This document shows positions 18,589 to 27,285 of a DNA stretch of 64,000 bases, piece by piece; within the stretch, counting starts at the first letter, position 1, and every line of letters starts with the position of its first letter. The notes under the pieces were generated by a model, which was not told the DNA's origin, searched no databases, and was given only the letters and a program-made list of their open reading frames with translations. Location of the stretch: NCBI RefSeq assembly GCF_014243395.1, contig NZ_JACLCP010000002.1:310001-374000 (forward strand), written 5' to 3'. The DNA is from Winogradskyella flava. GTDB taxonomy: Bacteria; Bacteroidota; Bacteroidia; Flavobacteriales; Flavobacteriaceae. The translations under genes and the position numbers were made by a program.

Positions 18589-19533
18589 ATGAAAAAAAAG
18601 AATATTCTCCACATCACTAATGGTAATGTACTAACGGATTATCTCAGAGAACTTGATTTTAAAGATGATATATTGACATGGCAAGAAATGCTATGTGAGG
18701 GACCTATAATTCCAAAAATTGATTCTGATGAATTTTTTGAAATTAGAAGTCAGTTCCTAAAGGAGTTTTATGATATTGAAGTAAATAAAAATGAGCTTCA
18801 GGATGAGCTAAAAAAACTTGACAATGCTGAAGACTATACCGAAATTAATCTTTGGTTTGAATACGATCTCTTTTGCCACATTAATCTTCTCGGTGTAATT
18901 AATTTGCTCCATCAAAAAGAAATCGACAAACCCCTTTACCTCATTTGCAGCGGACGCGTTGAAGGCGAAAAAAACCTAAAAGGTCTTGGTGAGTTATCTC
19001 CAGAACATCTTTTGAGTCACTACAAGAATAAAATATTGTTAACAGATAAAGACAAAGAATTAGCAGTGACACTTTGGAGAACCTATTGCGGCAAGGACCA
19101 CAATATCCTTAAACCATATATTGTTACAAAATCCAACTTTAGATACATGAGCAATTGCCTTAAAGCACACTTAAAGCGTTTCCCTCACCAGAAAAGTGGA
19201 CTAAGCGTTCTTGAAGATAATATACTTCGGATAGTAAGGGATAAGGACATAAAATCAAAGCATCATTTATTGGGATACAGCCTTAATTATCAAGGATATT
19301 ATGGTTTCGGAGACACACAACATAGACGACTCATTGAGAGGCTAAGCATATTTTTTGAAGAAACGGAAACAAGCCTAAAACTCAATAGAAAAGGTCATGA
19401 GGCGCTGTTAAGACAACATAATTTTGCTTCAGAACTAAATAATAATATGATCTATGGAGGCGTTGACCGTTTAGCTTTTCAGTTCAGTGTAGAACAGAAC
19501 AAACTAGTTAAAACAATATTTCATGTCAATTAA
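18589..19533 (+). CDS. DUF1835 domain protein
   Basis: 314-residue cytoplasmic protein. The N-terminal DUF1835 domain is recognisable: ILHITNGNVLTDYLRELDF, then ILTWQEMLCEGPI (about 30-42) and the later DLFCHINLLGVINLL. The C-terminal ~110 residues look like a winged helix or partner domain (FPHQKSGLSVLEDNILRIV, then YGFGDTQHRRLIERL). The function of DUF1835 is unknown to me. It starts 4 bp after the SUI1 gene and its end overlaps the phosphorylase gene by 11 bp, so these are almost certainly co-transcribed. Confidence 0.82.
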   Translation: MKKKNILHITNGNVLTDYLRELDFKDDILTWQEMLCEGPIIPKIDSDEFFEIRSQFLKEFYDIEVNKNELQDELKKLDNAEDYTEINLWFEYDLFCHINLLGVINLLHQKEIDKPLYLICSGRVEGEKNLKGLGELSPEHLLSHYKNKILLTDKDKELAVTLWRTYCGKDHNILKPYIVTKSNFRYMSNCLKAHLKRFPHQKSGLSVLEDNILRIVRDKDIKSKHHLLGYSLNYQGYYGFGDTQHRRLIERLSIFFEETETSLKLNRKGHEALLRQHNFASELNNNMIYGGVDRLAFQFSVEQNKLVKTIFHVN

Positions 19534-20395
19534 AGACTCAGAACTAATACTGAATCCAGACGGTAGCGTTTATCACCTAAATCTAAAACCAGAGGATATA
19601 TCGGAGACTATCATTTTTGTTGGAGATCAAGATCGTGTTGAAAAAATAACGACACATTTCGATAGTATTGAATTCAGCACTCAAAAGCGTGAGTTTAAGA
19701 CACAAACAGGTTACTACAAAGACCGAAGAATTACGGTTCTTTCTACAGGTATTGGTCCTGATAATATTGATATTGTATTAAATGAGTTAGACGCTCTCGT
19801 AAACATTGACTTAAAAACACGTAAACCTAAAACGCAGCTTACAAGCTTAAATATTATAAGAATTGGAACTTCTGGTTCACTCCAGGCAGATATTCCTGTT
19901 GATGCTTTTTTAGTAAGTACCCATGGATTGGACGTCAATGGTATGTTGCATTTTTATCAAATTAAGGGAATCAGTAATCCAGACATTGAAGATGCGTTTA
20001 TTGCACATACTGGTTGGGACAAAAACAAAGCGAGACCTATTATCATTAACAATAGTAAGTATTTAGAAAAATATTTTGAAAGTGAAAAGGTTTTTATGGG
20101 TATGACTGGCACTGCAGGTGGTTTTTATGGCCCTCAAGGTCGTGTCTTGAGATTACCATTACATGACGCTAAGCTAAACGCCAAACTTGATAGTTTCAGT
20201 TATAAGGATTTCCGAATAACTAACTTTGAAATGGAAACTTCGGTTATTTATGGACTTTCAAAGTTACTAGGACATGAAGCCTTATCGCTCAATGCCATAA
20301 TTGCCAATAGAGCGACAGGCGACTTCAGCAAGAATCCGAAGAAAACCGTAGAAAAGTTGATTTTATATGCCCTTGAGCGCATTGTTAACATATAA
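19523..20395 (+). CDS. Nucleoside phosphorylase (uridine/purine nucleoside phosphorylase family)
   Basis: 290-residue enzyme of the PNP/UDP phosphorylase superfamily, which splits nucleosides with phosphate to base plus ribose-1-phosphate. Supporting blocks: FVGDQDRVEKI (phosphate-site start), VLSTGIGPDNIDIVLNEL, NIIRIGTSGSLQADIPVDAF (typical of uridine phosphorylase-like enzymes) and FRITNFEMETSVIYGLSKLLGH, which matches the ribose-binding Glu-Met-Glu motif. The length is longer than the typical ~250. Exact base specificity cannot be read. It overlaps DUF1835 by 11 bp and precedes a nucleobase-binding-like protein by 29 bp, consistent with nucleoside salvage. Confidence 0.88.
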   Translation: MSIKDSELILNPDGSVYHLNLKPEDISETIIFVGDQDRVEKITTHFDSIEFSTQKREFKTQTGYYKDRRITVLSTGIGPDNIDIVLNELDALVNIDLKTRKPKTQLTSLNIIRIGTSGSLQADIPVDAFLVSTHGLDVNGMLHFYQIKGISNPDIEDAFIAHTGWDKNKARPIIINNSKYLEKYFESEKVFMGMTGTAGGFYGPQGRVLRLPLHDAKLNAKLDSFSYKDFRITNFEMETSVIYGLSKLLGHEALSLNAIIANRATGDFSKNPKKTVEKLILYALERIVNI

Positions 20396-20424
20396 TTAGA
20401 CCCTTGATTTCATAGGAAGCAAAT

Positions 20425-21279
20425 ATGAAAAAAGTAAATATAGGTGGTGTTCCTGAGCACTTTAATTTAGCTTGGTACTTGACGCTAAAAAACGGTGAGT
20501 ATAAAGCAGAAGACATTAATTTGAGGTGGCACGACTATCATGGTGGTACTGGAGCAATGTGCAAAGCCCTGCGCTCTGGAGAAATTGATATAGCCGTTAT
20601 TCTTACAGAAGGAATTATAAAAGACATCATCGCAGGAAATCCCTCAAAAATTGTGCAGACCTTTGTTGAAACGCCATTGATTTGGGGTATTCATGTTGCA
20701 GACCATTCAAAATTCAAATCCATCGAAGATATTAAAGGTACAAGAGCTGCTATAAGTCGTTATGGTTCGGGCTCCCATTTAATGGCTTACATTAATGCAA
20801 AAAACCACAATTGGAACTTAGACACAGATCTAAACTTTGAAGTCATCAAAAACCTTAATGGTGCTATTGAAGGTCTCTCCAATGATGAAGCTGATTATTT
20901 TATGTGGGAGAAATTTACTACCAAACCCTTGGTTGATGATGGTGTTTTCAGAAGAATTGGTAATTGCCCGTCTCCATGGCCTTGCTTTGTCATTGCAGTT
21001 AGAAATGAGTTTATTGAAAATAGTGAGGATGACTTAAAGACGATACTAGATATAATCAATCAAACTACTTCAGAATTTAAATCTATTCCAAGTATTGATA
21101 GAACCATTGCCAATCGCTATGAACAAGAGTTAGGGGACGTACAAGAATGGCTTTCTCTTACCGAATGGTCTCAAGATATAATTGATGAAAAAACCATAAA
21201 TAATGTGCAAGACCAACTTCTTAGTTTGGATATTATCCCTAAGAAAGTTGATTATTCCGAGTTAACTCACAAACTTTAA
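20425..21279 (+). CDS. Solute-binding-fold protein (NMT1/THI5-like), no signal peptide
   Basis: 284 residues with the bilobal periplasmic-binding fold of the NMT1/THI5/SsuA group. It begins VNIGGVPEHFNLAWYLTLKNGEYKAEDIN, followed by the hallmark GTGAMCKALRSGEIDIAVILTEG and an IKGTRAAISRYGSGSHLMAY segment. There is no signal peptide or lipobox and no ABC permease or ATPase nearby, so it probably works in the cytoplasm as a ligand sensor or enzyme rather than as a transporter subunit. Similar stand-alone proteins exist in fungi and bacteria and have been linked to pyrimidine-like ligands; here that is inference, helped by the adjacent nucleoside phosphorylase. Confidence 0.82.
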   Translation: MKKVNIGGVPEHFNLAWYLTLKNGEYKAEDINLRWHDYHGGTGAMCKALRSGEIDIAVILTEGIIKDIIAGNPSKIVQTFVETPLIWGIHVADHSKFKSIEDIKGTRAAISRYGSGSHLMAYINAKNHNWNLDTDLNFEVIKNLNGAIEGLSNDEADYFMWEKFTTKPLVDDGVFRRIGNCPSPWPCFVIAVRNEFIENSEDDLKTILDIINQTTSEFKSIPSIDRTIANRYEQELGDVQEWLSLTEWSQDIIDEKTINNVQDQLLSLDIIPKKVDYSELTHKL

Positions 21280-21416
21280 GAGTCTTATAGATTTTGATCT
21301 TTAATTGAGTATAACTCAACTTCAATTGTTATTTTAATACCAATCGACTTTAAGCTATAATAGCGTAAAGTCTTACAGTTTGTAGTTGAATAATTTCGGT
21401 ATGTGGAAAATTTAAT

Positions 21417-21424
21417 TAACTTTG
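21417..21424 (+). promoter_or_regulatory. -7 element (TAACTTTG) for the small membrane protein
   Basis: TAACTTTG fits TANNTTTG, 34 bp before the ATG at 21459. It supports the small ORF as a real gene and the ATG over the TTG at 21435. Confidence 0.5.
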
Positions 21425-21458
21425 TTTATACAGCTTGCTATTCATCACAGAAACCAAT

Positions 21459-21656
21459 ATGATTTTAAACATTGTTCTGATTTTATCTTTTTTAGTAGCG
21501 CTCAATTTTTTATTACTGATATTTAGCTGTAATAAAAACACAAAAAGGGTCGATGATATAAAGCCACCCGTTATACGTGAAAGTAAGCCAGTAGCAACAG
21601 CTACTTTAGCTCCCAATCAATTGAATAAACGCCAACTTGCGCCAACAGGGAGTTAG
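21459..21656 (+). CDS. Small membrane protein, 65 residues
   Basis: One N-terminal membrane helix (ILNIVLILSFLVALNFLLLIFS) and a short polar tail rich in Lys, Pro and Thr. I do not recognise a family. It has its own -7 promoter element. Its last 56 bp overlap the 3' end of ung on the other strand, so the tail sequence is constrained by ung. The in-frame TTG at 21435 would add 8 residues but lies only 10 bp from the -7 element. Confidence 0.6.
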   Translation: MILNIVLILSFLVALNFLLLIFSCNKNTKRVDDIKPPVIRESKPVATATLAPNQLNKRQLAPTGS

Positions 21657-22281
21657 TTTTACTAAAATGCTTATTGCCAAACCAATATCCTCTATTAGCA
21701 CTTAATGGAGATGGATGACCTGTTTCTAAAATAAAATGTTGCGCAGTATTTATTAATTTCTTTTTCTTTTTAGCGAAACCACCCCAAAGTAAAAAGACTA
21801 TGTTTTGTTTTTGCTGATTAATAAGTTGTATTACTGCATCAGTGAATAGTTCCCAGCCTTTATTCTGATGACTACCAGCTTGATGTGCTCTTACAGTCAA
21901 AGTAGCATTTAACAACAATACACCTTGATCTGCCCAAGGTATTAGGTTTCCGCTAGTTGGATAAGGAATTTCTAAGTCTTGTTCAATCTCTTTGAAGATA
22001 TTAATTAAAGATGGAGGATGTGCAATGCCATCATTAACAGAAAAACAAAGCCCATTGGCCTGATCGACACCATGATAGGGATCTTGACCAATAATAACGA
22101 CCTTTACATCATCAAAAGAGCAATGGTTAAAAGCATTGAAAATTTGTGAACCTTTTGGAAAACATTTATGAGTTCTATATTCTAATTTTACAAATTCTGC
22201 CAAACCCTTAAAATAAGACTTCTCGAATTCTGGTTGTAGATATGGTTTCCAACTGTCGTGTATGTCAACATTCATGAACAA
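21601..22281 (-). CDS. ung: Uracil-DNA glycosylase
   Basis: Removes uracil from DNA to start base-excision repair. 226 residues, the normal family-1 length. Diagnostic motifs: VVIIGQDPYHGVDQANGL (catalytic Asp in GQDPYHG, water-activating loop), LLLNATLTV, and the minor-groove loop GHPSPLSA with the conserved His. The start is ATG at 22281, or Met3 at 22275. The 3' end overlaps the small membrane-protein gene on the plus strand by 56 bp. A -7 element lies 11 bp upstream on the minus strand. Confidence 0.97.
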   Translation of the reverse strand: MFMNVDIHDSWKPYLQPEFEKSYFKGLAEFVKLEYRTHKCFPKGSQIFNAFNHCSFDDVKVVIIGQDPYHGVDQANGLCFSVNDGIAHPPSLINIFKEIEQDLEIPYPTSGNLIPWADQGVLLLNATLTVRAHQAGSHQNKGWELFTDAVIQLINQQKQNIVFLLWGGFAKKKKKLINTAQHFILETGHPSPLSANRGYWFGNKHFSKTNSLLAQVGVYSIDWELK

Positions 22282-22292
22282 TAAAGTTTATT

Positions 22293-22300
22293 CAAAAATA
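22293..22300 (-). promoter_or_regulatory. Minus-strand -7 element (TATTTTTG) for ung
   Basis: TATTTTTG on the minus strand, 11 bp from the ung ATG, which would leave a very short leader. Confidence 0.4.
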
Positions 22301-22349
22301 AGGATTACAATGCTAAAAATACACGTTAGGCATATCGTAACATTTAAAC

Positions 22350-22357
22350 TAAATTTG
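22350..22357 (+). promoter_or_regulatory. -7 element (TAAATTTG) for the MutS2-like gene
   Basis: TAAATTTG fits TANNTTTG and lies 24 bp before the ATG at 22382. Confidence 0.5.
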
Positions 22358-22381
22358 CAACTTTAAAACGAACTTCAGTCC

Positions 22382-24547
22382 ATGATACGGATTCACGAAA
22401 AAACCCTTAAAGATCTTGAATTCTTTACGGTTTTAGAACAAATAAGTGAACATACCATTACAGCTTTAGGAAAGAAAGCCGTTTTGACTGTACTTCCTAT
22501 TGAGGTAGAAACTCAACTTATTCGTGAATTGGATTATGTGCATGAATACTTATCGTCTTTTGATAATGATAACCGTATTCCAAATCATGGTTTCGAACCT
22601 ATATCCAAAGAATTAAAACTTCTAAAGATTGAAAACACCTATCTAGAAGTTCAAAGTCTACAGAAACTCATTAGTATATCTCTAACAGCCAATAGTATTG
22701 TAAAATTCCTCGAGAAATTTAAGGACTACTACTCCAAGCTTCAGCAATACAGTCAGCATATCGAAATAACAACCTCAATAATAGAACAGGTAGATGCTGT
22801 TGTCGATCGGTTTGGTGATATTAAGGATGATGCATCTCCAGAACTGGCAGTACTTAGGCGTGACATCAATAAATTAAAAGGAAAGATTAACAGTAGTTTT
22901 TCCTCAGCGCTTACGAGGTATCACGGCTTGGATTATTTAGATGACATCAGAGAGTCTGTTGTTGACAATCGACGTGTTTTGGCTGTTAAGGCCATGTATC
23001 GCAGAAAGGTCAAAGGCGCTATAATGGGTGGCAGTAAGACTGGAAGTATCGTTTATATAGAACCTGAAACTACACTACAGCATACACGTGAGCTTAATAA
23101 TTTAGAATACGAGGAAAAGGAAGAGGTCATTAAAATTCTAAAAGAGTTAACAGATTATATCCGACTTTTTCTTCCGCTTTTAAATGATTATCAAGGGTTT
23201 CTGACTAGGATTGATATTATTTCTGCTAAGGCAAAATATGCTAAAAGCATGAATGCCATTTTACCAGAAATTACTGATGATAGGAGTATGTACCTAAGAG
23301 ATGCTTACCATCCACTCCTCTATTTAACTAATAAGGAAAAAGGTGAAAAAACCTGTCCTCAAACTATTGGATTAAACAAAGACAATAGAATAATTGTTAT
23401 TTCCGGGCCAAATGCTGGTGGTAAGAGTATTACCTTAAAAACTGTTGGGCTCTTGCAGGTTATGTTACAAAGCGGCATGCTGATTCCAGTCCATGAAAGA
23501 AGCACAGTGTGCTTGTTTGACAGAATCGTCACCGATATTGGAGACAATCAGTCTATTGAAAACCACTTAAGTACCTACAGTTACCGCTTAAAACAGATGA
23601 ATTATTTTCTGAAAAAGGTCAACAACAAGACCTTATTCTTAATCGATGAATTTGGAACTGGTAGTGATCCAGAGCTAGGCGGTGCATTGGCAGAAACATT
23701 CTTGGAAGTGTTTTATGATAGAAAAGCATTCGGAATCATTACAACCCACTACTCCAATCTGAAACTATTAGCTAATGAGTTACCTCATATGCAAAATGCC
23801 AATATGTTGTTTAACGAGCGTAGCTTAGAACCCATGTATAAATTAGTTACAGGCCAAGCTGGTAGTTCCTTTACATTCGAAGTGGCACAAAAAAATGGTA
23901 TTCCATACAGTCTAATAAACAAATCTAAAAAGAAGATTGAACGTGGTAAGGTAAGATTTGATGCTACTATAGCAAAATTGCAAAAGCAAAGAAGTAGACT
24001 GGAAAAAACGGAACAGTCCCTTAAGGCCAACGAAAAAAAGAAGCTTACAGAAGCAGAGAAACTCGAAGAAACTAACGCTAAGATTCAAAAGAAGTTGGAA
24101 AGCTATCAAGAATTATACGATAGTAACCAACGCTTAATATACTTAGGCCAGAAAGTGAATGACTTAGCAGAAAAATTTCAGAATAATAAGAAAAAACGCG
24201 AGTTAATGGCCGAGCTTTTCCGTTTAGTGCAAATTGAAAATTCTAAACGTAAAAAATTATCAGCGAAGCAGCAAAAAGCTGAGAAAGCTAAAGAAAAGCA
24301 GATACAGCAAGAAGCTGAGAAAAAGGTTGCAGTAATTCGTAAAAAGAAAAAAGAAGCCAAGCAAAAAGAAGTTGTTATTGAGAAACCCAAACCTATCCTA
24401 AAAGTTGGTGATCGCGTGCGCATGCATGATGGTAGAGCCATTGGTAGTATTGATAGAATTGAAAAAGGAAAAGCGACGGTTAACTATGGCATGTTTACCA
24501 CCAATGCTAACTTAGACCTCCTCGAGCTTGTAGAAGCTAAAAAGTAA
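22382..24547 (+). CDS. MutS2-like ATPase lacking the Smr nuclease domain
   Basis: 721-residue MutS-family protein of the MutS2 branch, which acts on branched DNA or collided ribosomes rather than mismatches. The N-terminal core and lever (about 1-300) are followed by the ATPase: Walker A GPNAGGKS (about 342-349), Walker B LFLIDEFGTGSDPELGGALAE and the signature loop THYSNLK. A long Lys/Glu-rich coiled coil follows (about 515-665). The C-terminus is only a KOW/SH3-like end (KVGDRVRMHDGRAIGSI, then KGKATVNYG). The classic MutS2 Smr endonuclease domain is missing, so nicking activity through Smr is not expected. A -7 promoter element lies just upstream. Confidence 0.9.
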   Translation: MIRIHEKTLKDLEFFTVLEQISEHTITALGKKAVLTVLPIEVETQLIRELDYVHEYLSSFDNDNRIPNHGFEPISKELKLLKIENTYLEVQSLQKLISISLTANSIVKFLEKFKDYYSKLQQYSQHIEITTSIIEQVDAVVDRFGDIKDDASPELAVLRRDINKLKGKINSSFSSALTRYHGLDYLDDIRESVVDNRRVLAVKAMYRRKVKGAIMGGSKTGSIVYIEPETTLQHTRELNNLEYEEKEEVIKILKELTDYIRLFLPLLNDYQGFLTRIDIISAKAKYAKSMNAILPEITDDRSMYLRDAYHPLLYLTNKEKGEKTCPQTIGLNKDNRIIVISGPNAGGKSITLKTVGLLQVMLQSGMLIPVHERSTVCLFDRIVTDIGDNQSIENHLSTYSYRLKQMNYFLKKVNNKTLFLIDEFGTGSDPELGGALAETFLEVFYDRKAFGIITTHYSNLKLLANELPHMQNANMLFNERSLEPMYKLVTGQAGSSFTFEVAQKNGIPYSLINKSKKKIERGKVRFDATIAKLQKQRSRLEKTEQSLKANEKKKLTEAEKLEETNAKIQKKLESYQELYDSNQRLIYLGQKVNDLAEKFQNNKKKRELMAELFRLVQIENSKRKKLSAKQQKAEKAKEKQIQQEAEKKVAVIRKKKKEAKQKEVVIEKPKPILKVGDRVRMHDGRAIGSIDRIEKGKATVNYGMFTTNANLDLLELVEAKK

Positions 24548-24592
24548 ATTGAACTTTTATCATTAAATTAGTGCTGCCTAACCACTAAGAAA

Positions 24593-26476
24593 ATGAATCA
24601 GTTTTTACGTCTTTCATTATTTATTATTTGTACAGTCTACTGCGCGCAAGCTCAAAATAAAGAGAAAATTGTATCTCTTTTAAAAAAGCTTGAAACTTCC
24701 AAACTAGACACCTTAAGAGTCACCTATCTTGACCAGCTCTGGGGATTGACAGCATATAGTGATCCTCCTGATGCCATAAAATATGCAAAAGACGCCATAG
24801 AGGTTTCAAAAAAAATTGGATTTGCAAAAGGTGAAGCGAGAGCCTATCAAAGATTGGGTATTGCATATTCTAATACTTCAGATTATAAGAACTCAAACAA
24901 AGCCTATAAAAAAGCTTTAAAATTTTACAAGACAAATAGTGACGATTATAGAATAGGCTTAATGTACTATAACCTGGCTATTAATTTTAAAGATGAATCA
25001 CAATATGATAGTACATTATATTATAACAATATTGCAGAAAGTCACTTTAAGACAGCAAACGATTCTTTGCAACTAGCAAATACTACAGGGCTCAGAGGCA
25101 GTGTTTACTTTGAAAAAGGACAACTCTTATTAGCACTTCAATATACATTGAGGGAAGCAGAAATGTTTAAGGAATTAAAAGACACGTTAAGATATACAGA
25201 TGCTATAAGAACACTTGCAAGTATACAACACTATAAAGGAGATTTTAAACAAGCCATCAAGAATTTTCATGAATGTATTAGTCTTTACAAAAAATATAAT
25301 GATAACTATTTTTTATCCATTGCATACAGAGATTTAGGTGTAGCATATTTAAAATCTAAGCCTGTGGTCGCAGATAGTGCAAGTTTTTATTTTAACCAAG
25401 CCATAAAAATTGCTAATAAAAACTCTATGGATTATCAAGAAGCTGCGGCTTTGGCTTTTTTAGGGGAATTACATATTAAACAAGATAAATTTAAAGAAGC
25501 CGAAAGGGTACTCTTAAAGAGTAGAAGCATTTCTCAACAAATTAATAATAATCTAAGTGAATCGTCAGCTCTATTAGACCTAGCATTGATATACCGAAAA
25601 CAAGGTAAATTAAACAAAGCACTGAGATTTGCAAATGATGGATTACGATTAGCTTCTGACAAAGAGCTTTATGATAATATAAATAGCGGTTATCGCAATT
25701 TGTATGAAATCTATAAAGCAAAATCTGATACTAAGAATGCGTTATTCTACTTTGAAAAGTTCAAACAATCCGGTGATAGTTTATATAACATTAAACAAAG
25801 TAATACTATAAATGAGCTTCAAATTATTCATGAGACAGAAAAAAAAGAAGCTGAACTCGCTTTGCAAGATGAAGAGATAGAAACCCTGAATAAAGAAGTT
25901 GAGATAAGCAACTTAAAAAATATCCTTTATAGTGTTGGAATGGTTGCTTTTATAGTTATTGCCGCTCTTACTTATTTCTTATTTAAACAACGCATAAAAA
26001 AACGTCGCATAGCTCACGAAAAGGAAACCGAAATCTACAAGCAAAAGATAGACTTTAAACAGCGCGAGTTGGTGTCACAAACGCTGCACTTAGTCCAAAA
26101 GAAGACCTTTATGCAAGAAATTCAGGATAGTTTAGAACGTATAAAACAAGATCCTAAACTTTTCAATACCGAATCCAAAAGACTCATTGCATTGCTTAAA
26201 CGCGAAAACGCAACGGATAGGGATTGGGAAACATTTAAATCCTACTTTGCCGAAGTTCACAGTGATTTTGACCTTAAACTAAAAAGGATCACCTCAGAAA
26301 TAACGGACAAAGAGATTAGACTGGCTGCATTCTTACGAATGAACCTTTCTACTAAAGAGATTGCTGCGATGCTCAATGTGTTACCAGATAGCGTGAAAAA
26401 ATCGAAATACAGACTTAAAAACAAACTCGCTTTGGGCAAGGAAGCCGATTTAACGCAATTTTTAAATACATTATAA
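24593..26476 (+). CDS. TPR sensor protein with transmembrane helix and LuxR-like C-terminal HTH
   Basis: 627 residues. Signal peptide (LFIICTVYCAQAQ), then about eight tetratricopeptide repeats in the periplasm (about 55-390; for example GEARAYQRLGIAYSNTSDYK). A short coiled coil, one membrane helix (SVGMVAFIVIAALTYFLF, about 445-462) and a cytoplasmic part follow. The end has a LuxR/GerE-like helix-turn-helix (LAAFLRMNLSTKEIAAMLNV, then VKKSKYRLKNKL). This TPR-TM-HTH layout is common in Flavobacteriaceae and suggests one-component signalling from periplasm to DNA. The ligand is unknown. The DCC gene follows 22 bp later but has its own -7 element. Confidence 0.88.
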   Translation: MNQFLRLSLFIICTVYCAQAQNKEKIVSLLKKLETSKLDTLRVTYLDQLWGLTAYSDPPDAIKYAKDAIEVSKKIGFAKGEARAYQRLGIAYSNTSDYKNSNKAYKKALKFYKTNSDDYRIGLMYYNLAINFKDESQYDSTLYYNNIAESHFKTANDSLQLANTTGLRGSVYFEKGQLLLALQYTLREAEMFKELKDTLRYTDAIRTLASIQHYKGDFKQAIKNFHECISLYKKYNDNYFLSIAYRDLGVAYLKSKPVVADSASFYFNQAIKIANKNSMDYQEAAALAFLGELHIKQDKFKEAERVLLKSRSISQQINNNLSESSALLDLALIYRKQGKLNKALRFANDGLRLASDKELYDNINSGYRNLYEIYKAKSDTKNALFYFEKFKQSGDSLYNIKQSNTINELQIIHETEKKEAELALQDEEIETLNKEVEISNLKNILYSVGMVAFIVIAALTYFLFKQRIKKRRIAHEKETEIYKQKIDFKQRELVSQTLHLVQKKTFMQEIQDSLERIKQDPKLFNTESKRLIALLKRENATDRDWETFKSYFAEVHSDFDLKLKRITSEITDKEIRLAAFLRMNLSTKEIAAMLNVLPDSVKKSKYRLKNKLALGKEADLTQFLNTL

Positions 26477-26486
26477 GCCTAAGACT

Positions 26487-26494
26487 TATCTTTG
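26487..26494 (+). promoter_or_regulatory. -7 element (TATCTTTG) almost touching the next start codon
   Basis: TATCTTTG fits TANNTTTG and ends only 4 bp before the GTG at 26499. If it is functional the mRNA would be leaderless or nearly so. Confidence 0.4.
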
Positions 26495-26498
26495 TATT

Positions 26499-26921
26499 GT
26501 GGTAGACATTATCCCAAATGATAAGCAATTAATACTGTTTGACGGCGTTTGCAATCTCTGCAATAGTAGCGTGCTTTATGTAATAAAACGCGATAAAAAG
26601 AATCTGTTTTTATTTGCGCCTTTACAAAGCGATATTGGCAAGACAATAATTAATGAATTCAATATAGATACTGTACAGACAGACTCTATTATTCTTTATA
26701 AGGCTAAAGAACGAAGAATTTATCATAAATCCTCAGCAGCTTTGCATATTGCTAAAAGGCTAAATTTTCCTTCCAACCTAATGACCGTCTTTTTCATTGT
26801 TCCAGTCTTCATAAGAAATTGGGTTTACAACTATGTTGCCAAAAACCGTTATAAATGGTATGGAAAAAAAGATGCGTGTATGATACCTACTCCAGAGTTA
26901 AAATCTAAATTCCTTGAATAA
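26499..26921 (+). CDS. Thiol-disulfide oxidoreductase-like DCC family protein
   Basis: 140 residues with the DCC family signature near the N-terminus, ILFDGVCNLCNSSV (about 12-25), where D-G-V-C-x-x-C is the presumed redox motif. The later part includes KSSAALHIAKRLNFP and the terminal YKWYGKKDACMIPTPELKSKF, both typical of this family (DUF393). The usual prediction is a thioredoxin-like fold; the substrate is unknown. No in-frame ATG precedes the conserved core, so GTG at 26499 is the best start. It sits just behind a -7 promoter element, which makes a leaderless transcript possible. Confidence 0.88.
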   Translation: MVDIIPNDKQLILFDGVCNLCNSSVLYVIKRDKKNLFLFAPLQSDIGKTIINEFNIDTVQTDSIILYKAKERRIYHKSSAALHIAKRLNFPSNLMTVFFIVPVFIRNWVYNYVAKNRYKWYGKKDACMIPTPELKSKFLE

Positions 26922-26957
26922 AAAAAGCCTTTTAGCATCCATTCTAAAAGGCTTTTC
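26922..26957 (+). terminator. Rho-independent terminator after the DCC gene
   Basis: AAAAGCCTTTTAG and CTAAAAGGCTTTT form a 13-bp stem with an 8-base loop and a T tract, directly after the stop codon. Confidence 0.85.
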
Positions 26958-27285
26958 TAAATTAACAACTTACTTAAAACTAATTTAATCTAAACAAAAT
27001 CGAAATTCGCTTTTGAGGGAAAATAACGAATTTGTTAATAGCACATAATTTTGTTTATTCAAAAATAGAACATCCTCTAGGTCAGAATAAAAAAACTCGA
27101 TATAAGACCATTTATAATTGTTTAAAAAGTTAAAAGTGCAGATAATATCCATGAGGTGCATAAGAATACATGGCGCCTACTAACCCAAAAACATAGTTTA
27201 CTTAACCCACAGTTTATTTTACTCATTCTTGGTTTAGCATCCTATCGATTCGCAATAGTTTTGGTTTAAACTAAACATAACCGTT
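26958..27285 (+). promoter_or_regulatory. Non-coding interval with promoter of the DUF4139 chimera gene
   Basis: About 330 bp without a gene. The only feature I can support is a promoter at its end: TTG at 27229-27231, a 24-bp spacer and TAGTTTTG at 27256-27263 (TANNTTTG), 22 bp before the ATG at 27286. The spacer is one base longer than usual. Nothing else recognisable. Confidence 0.45.
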
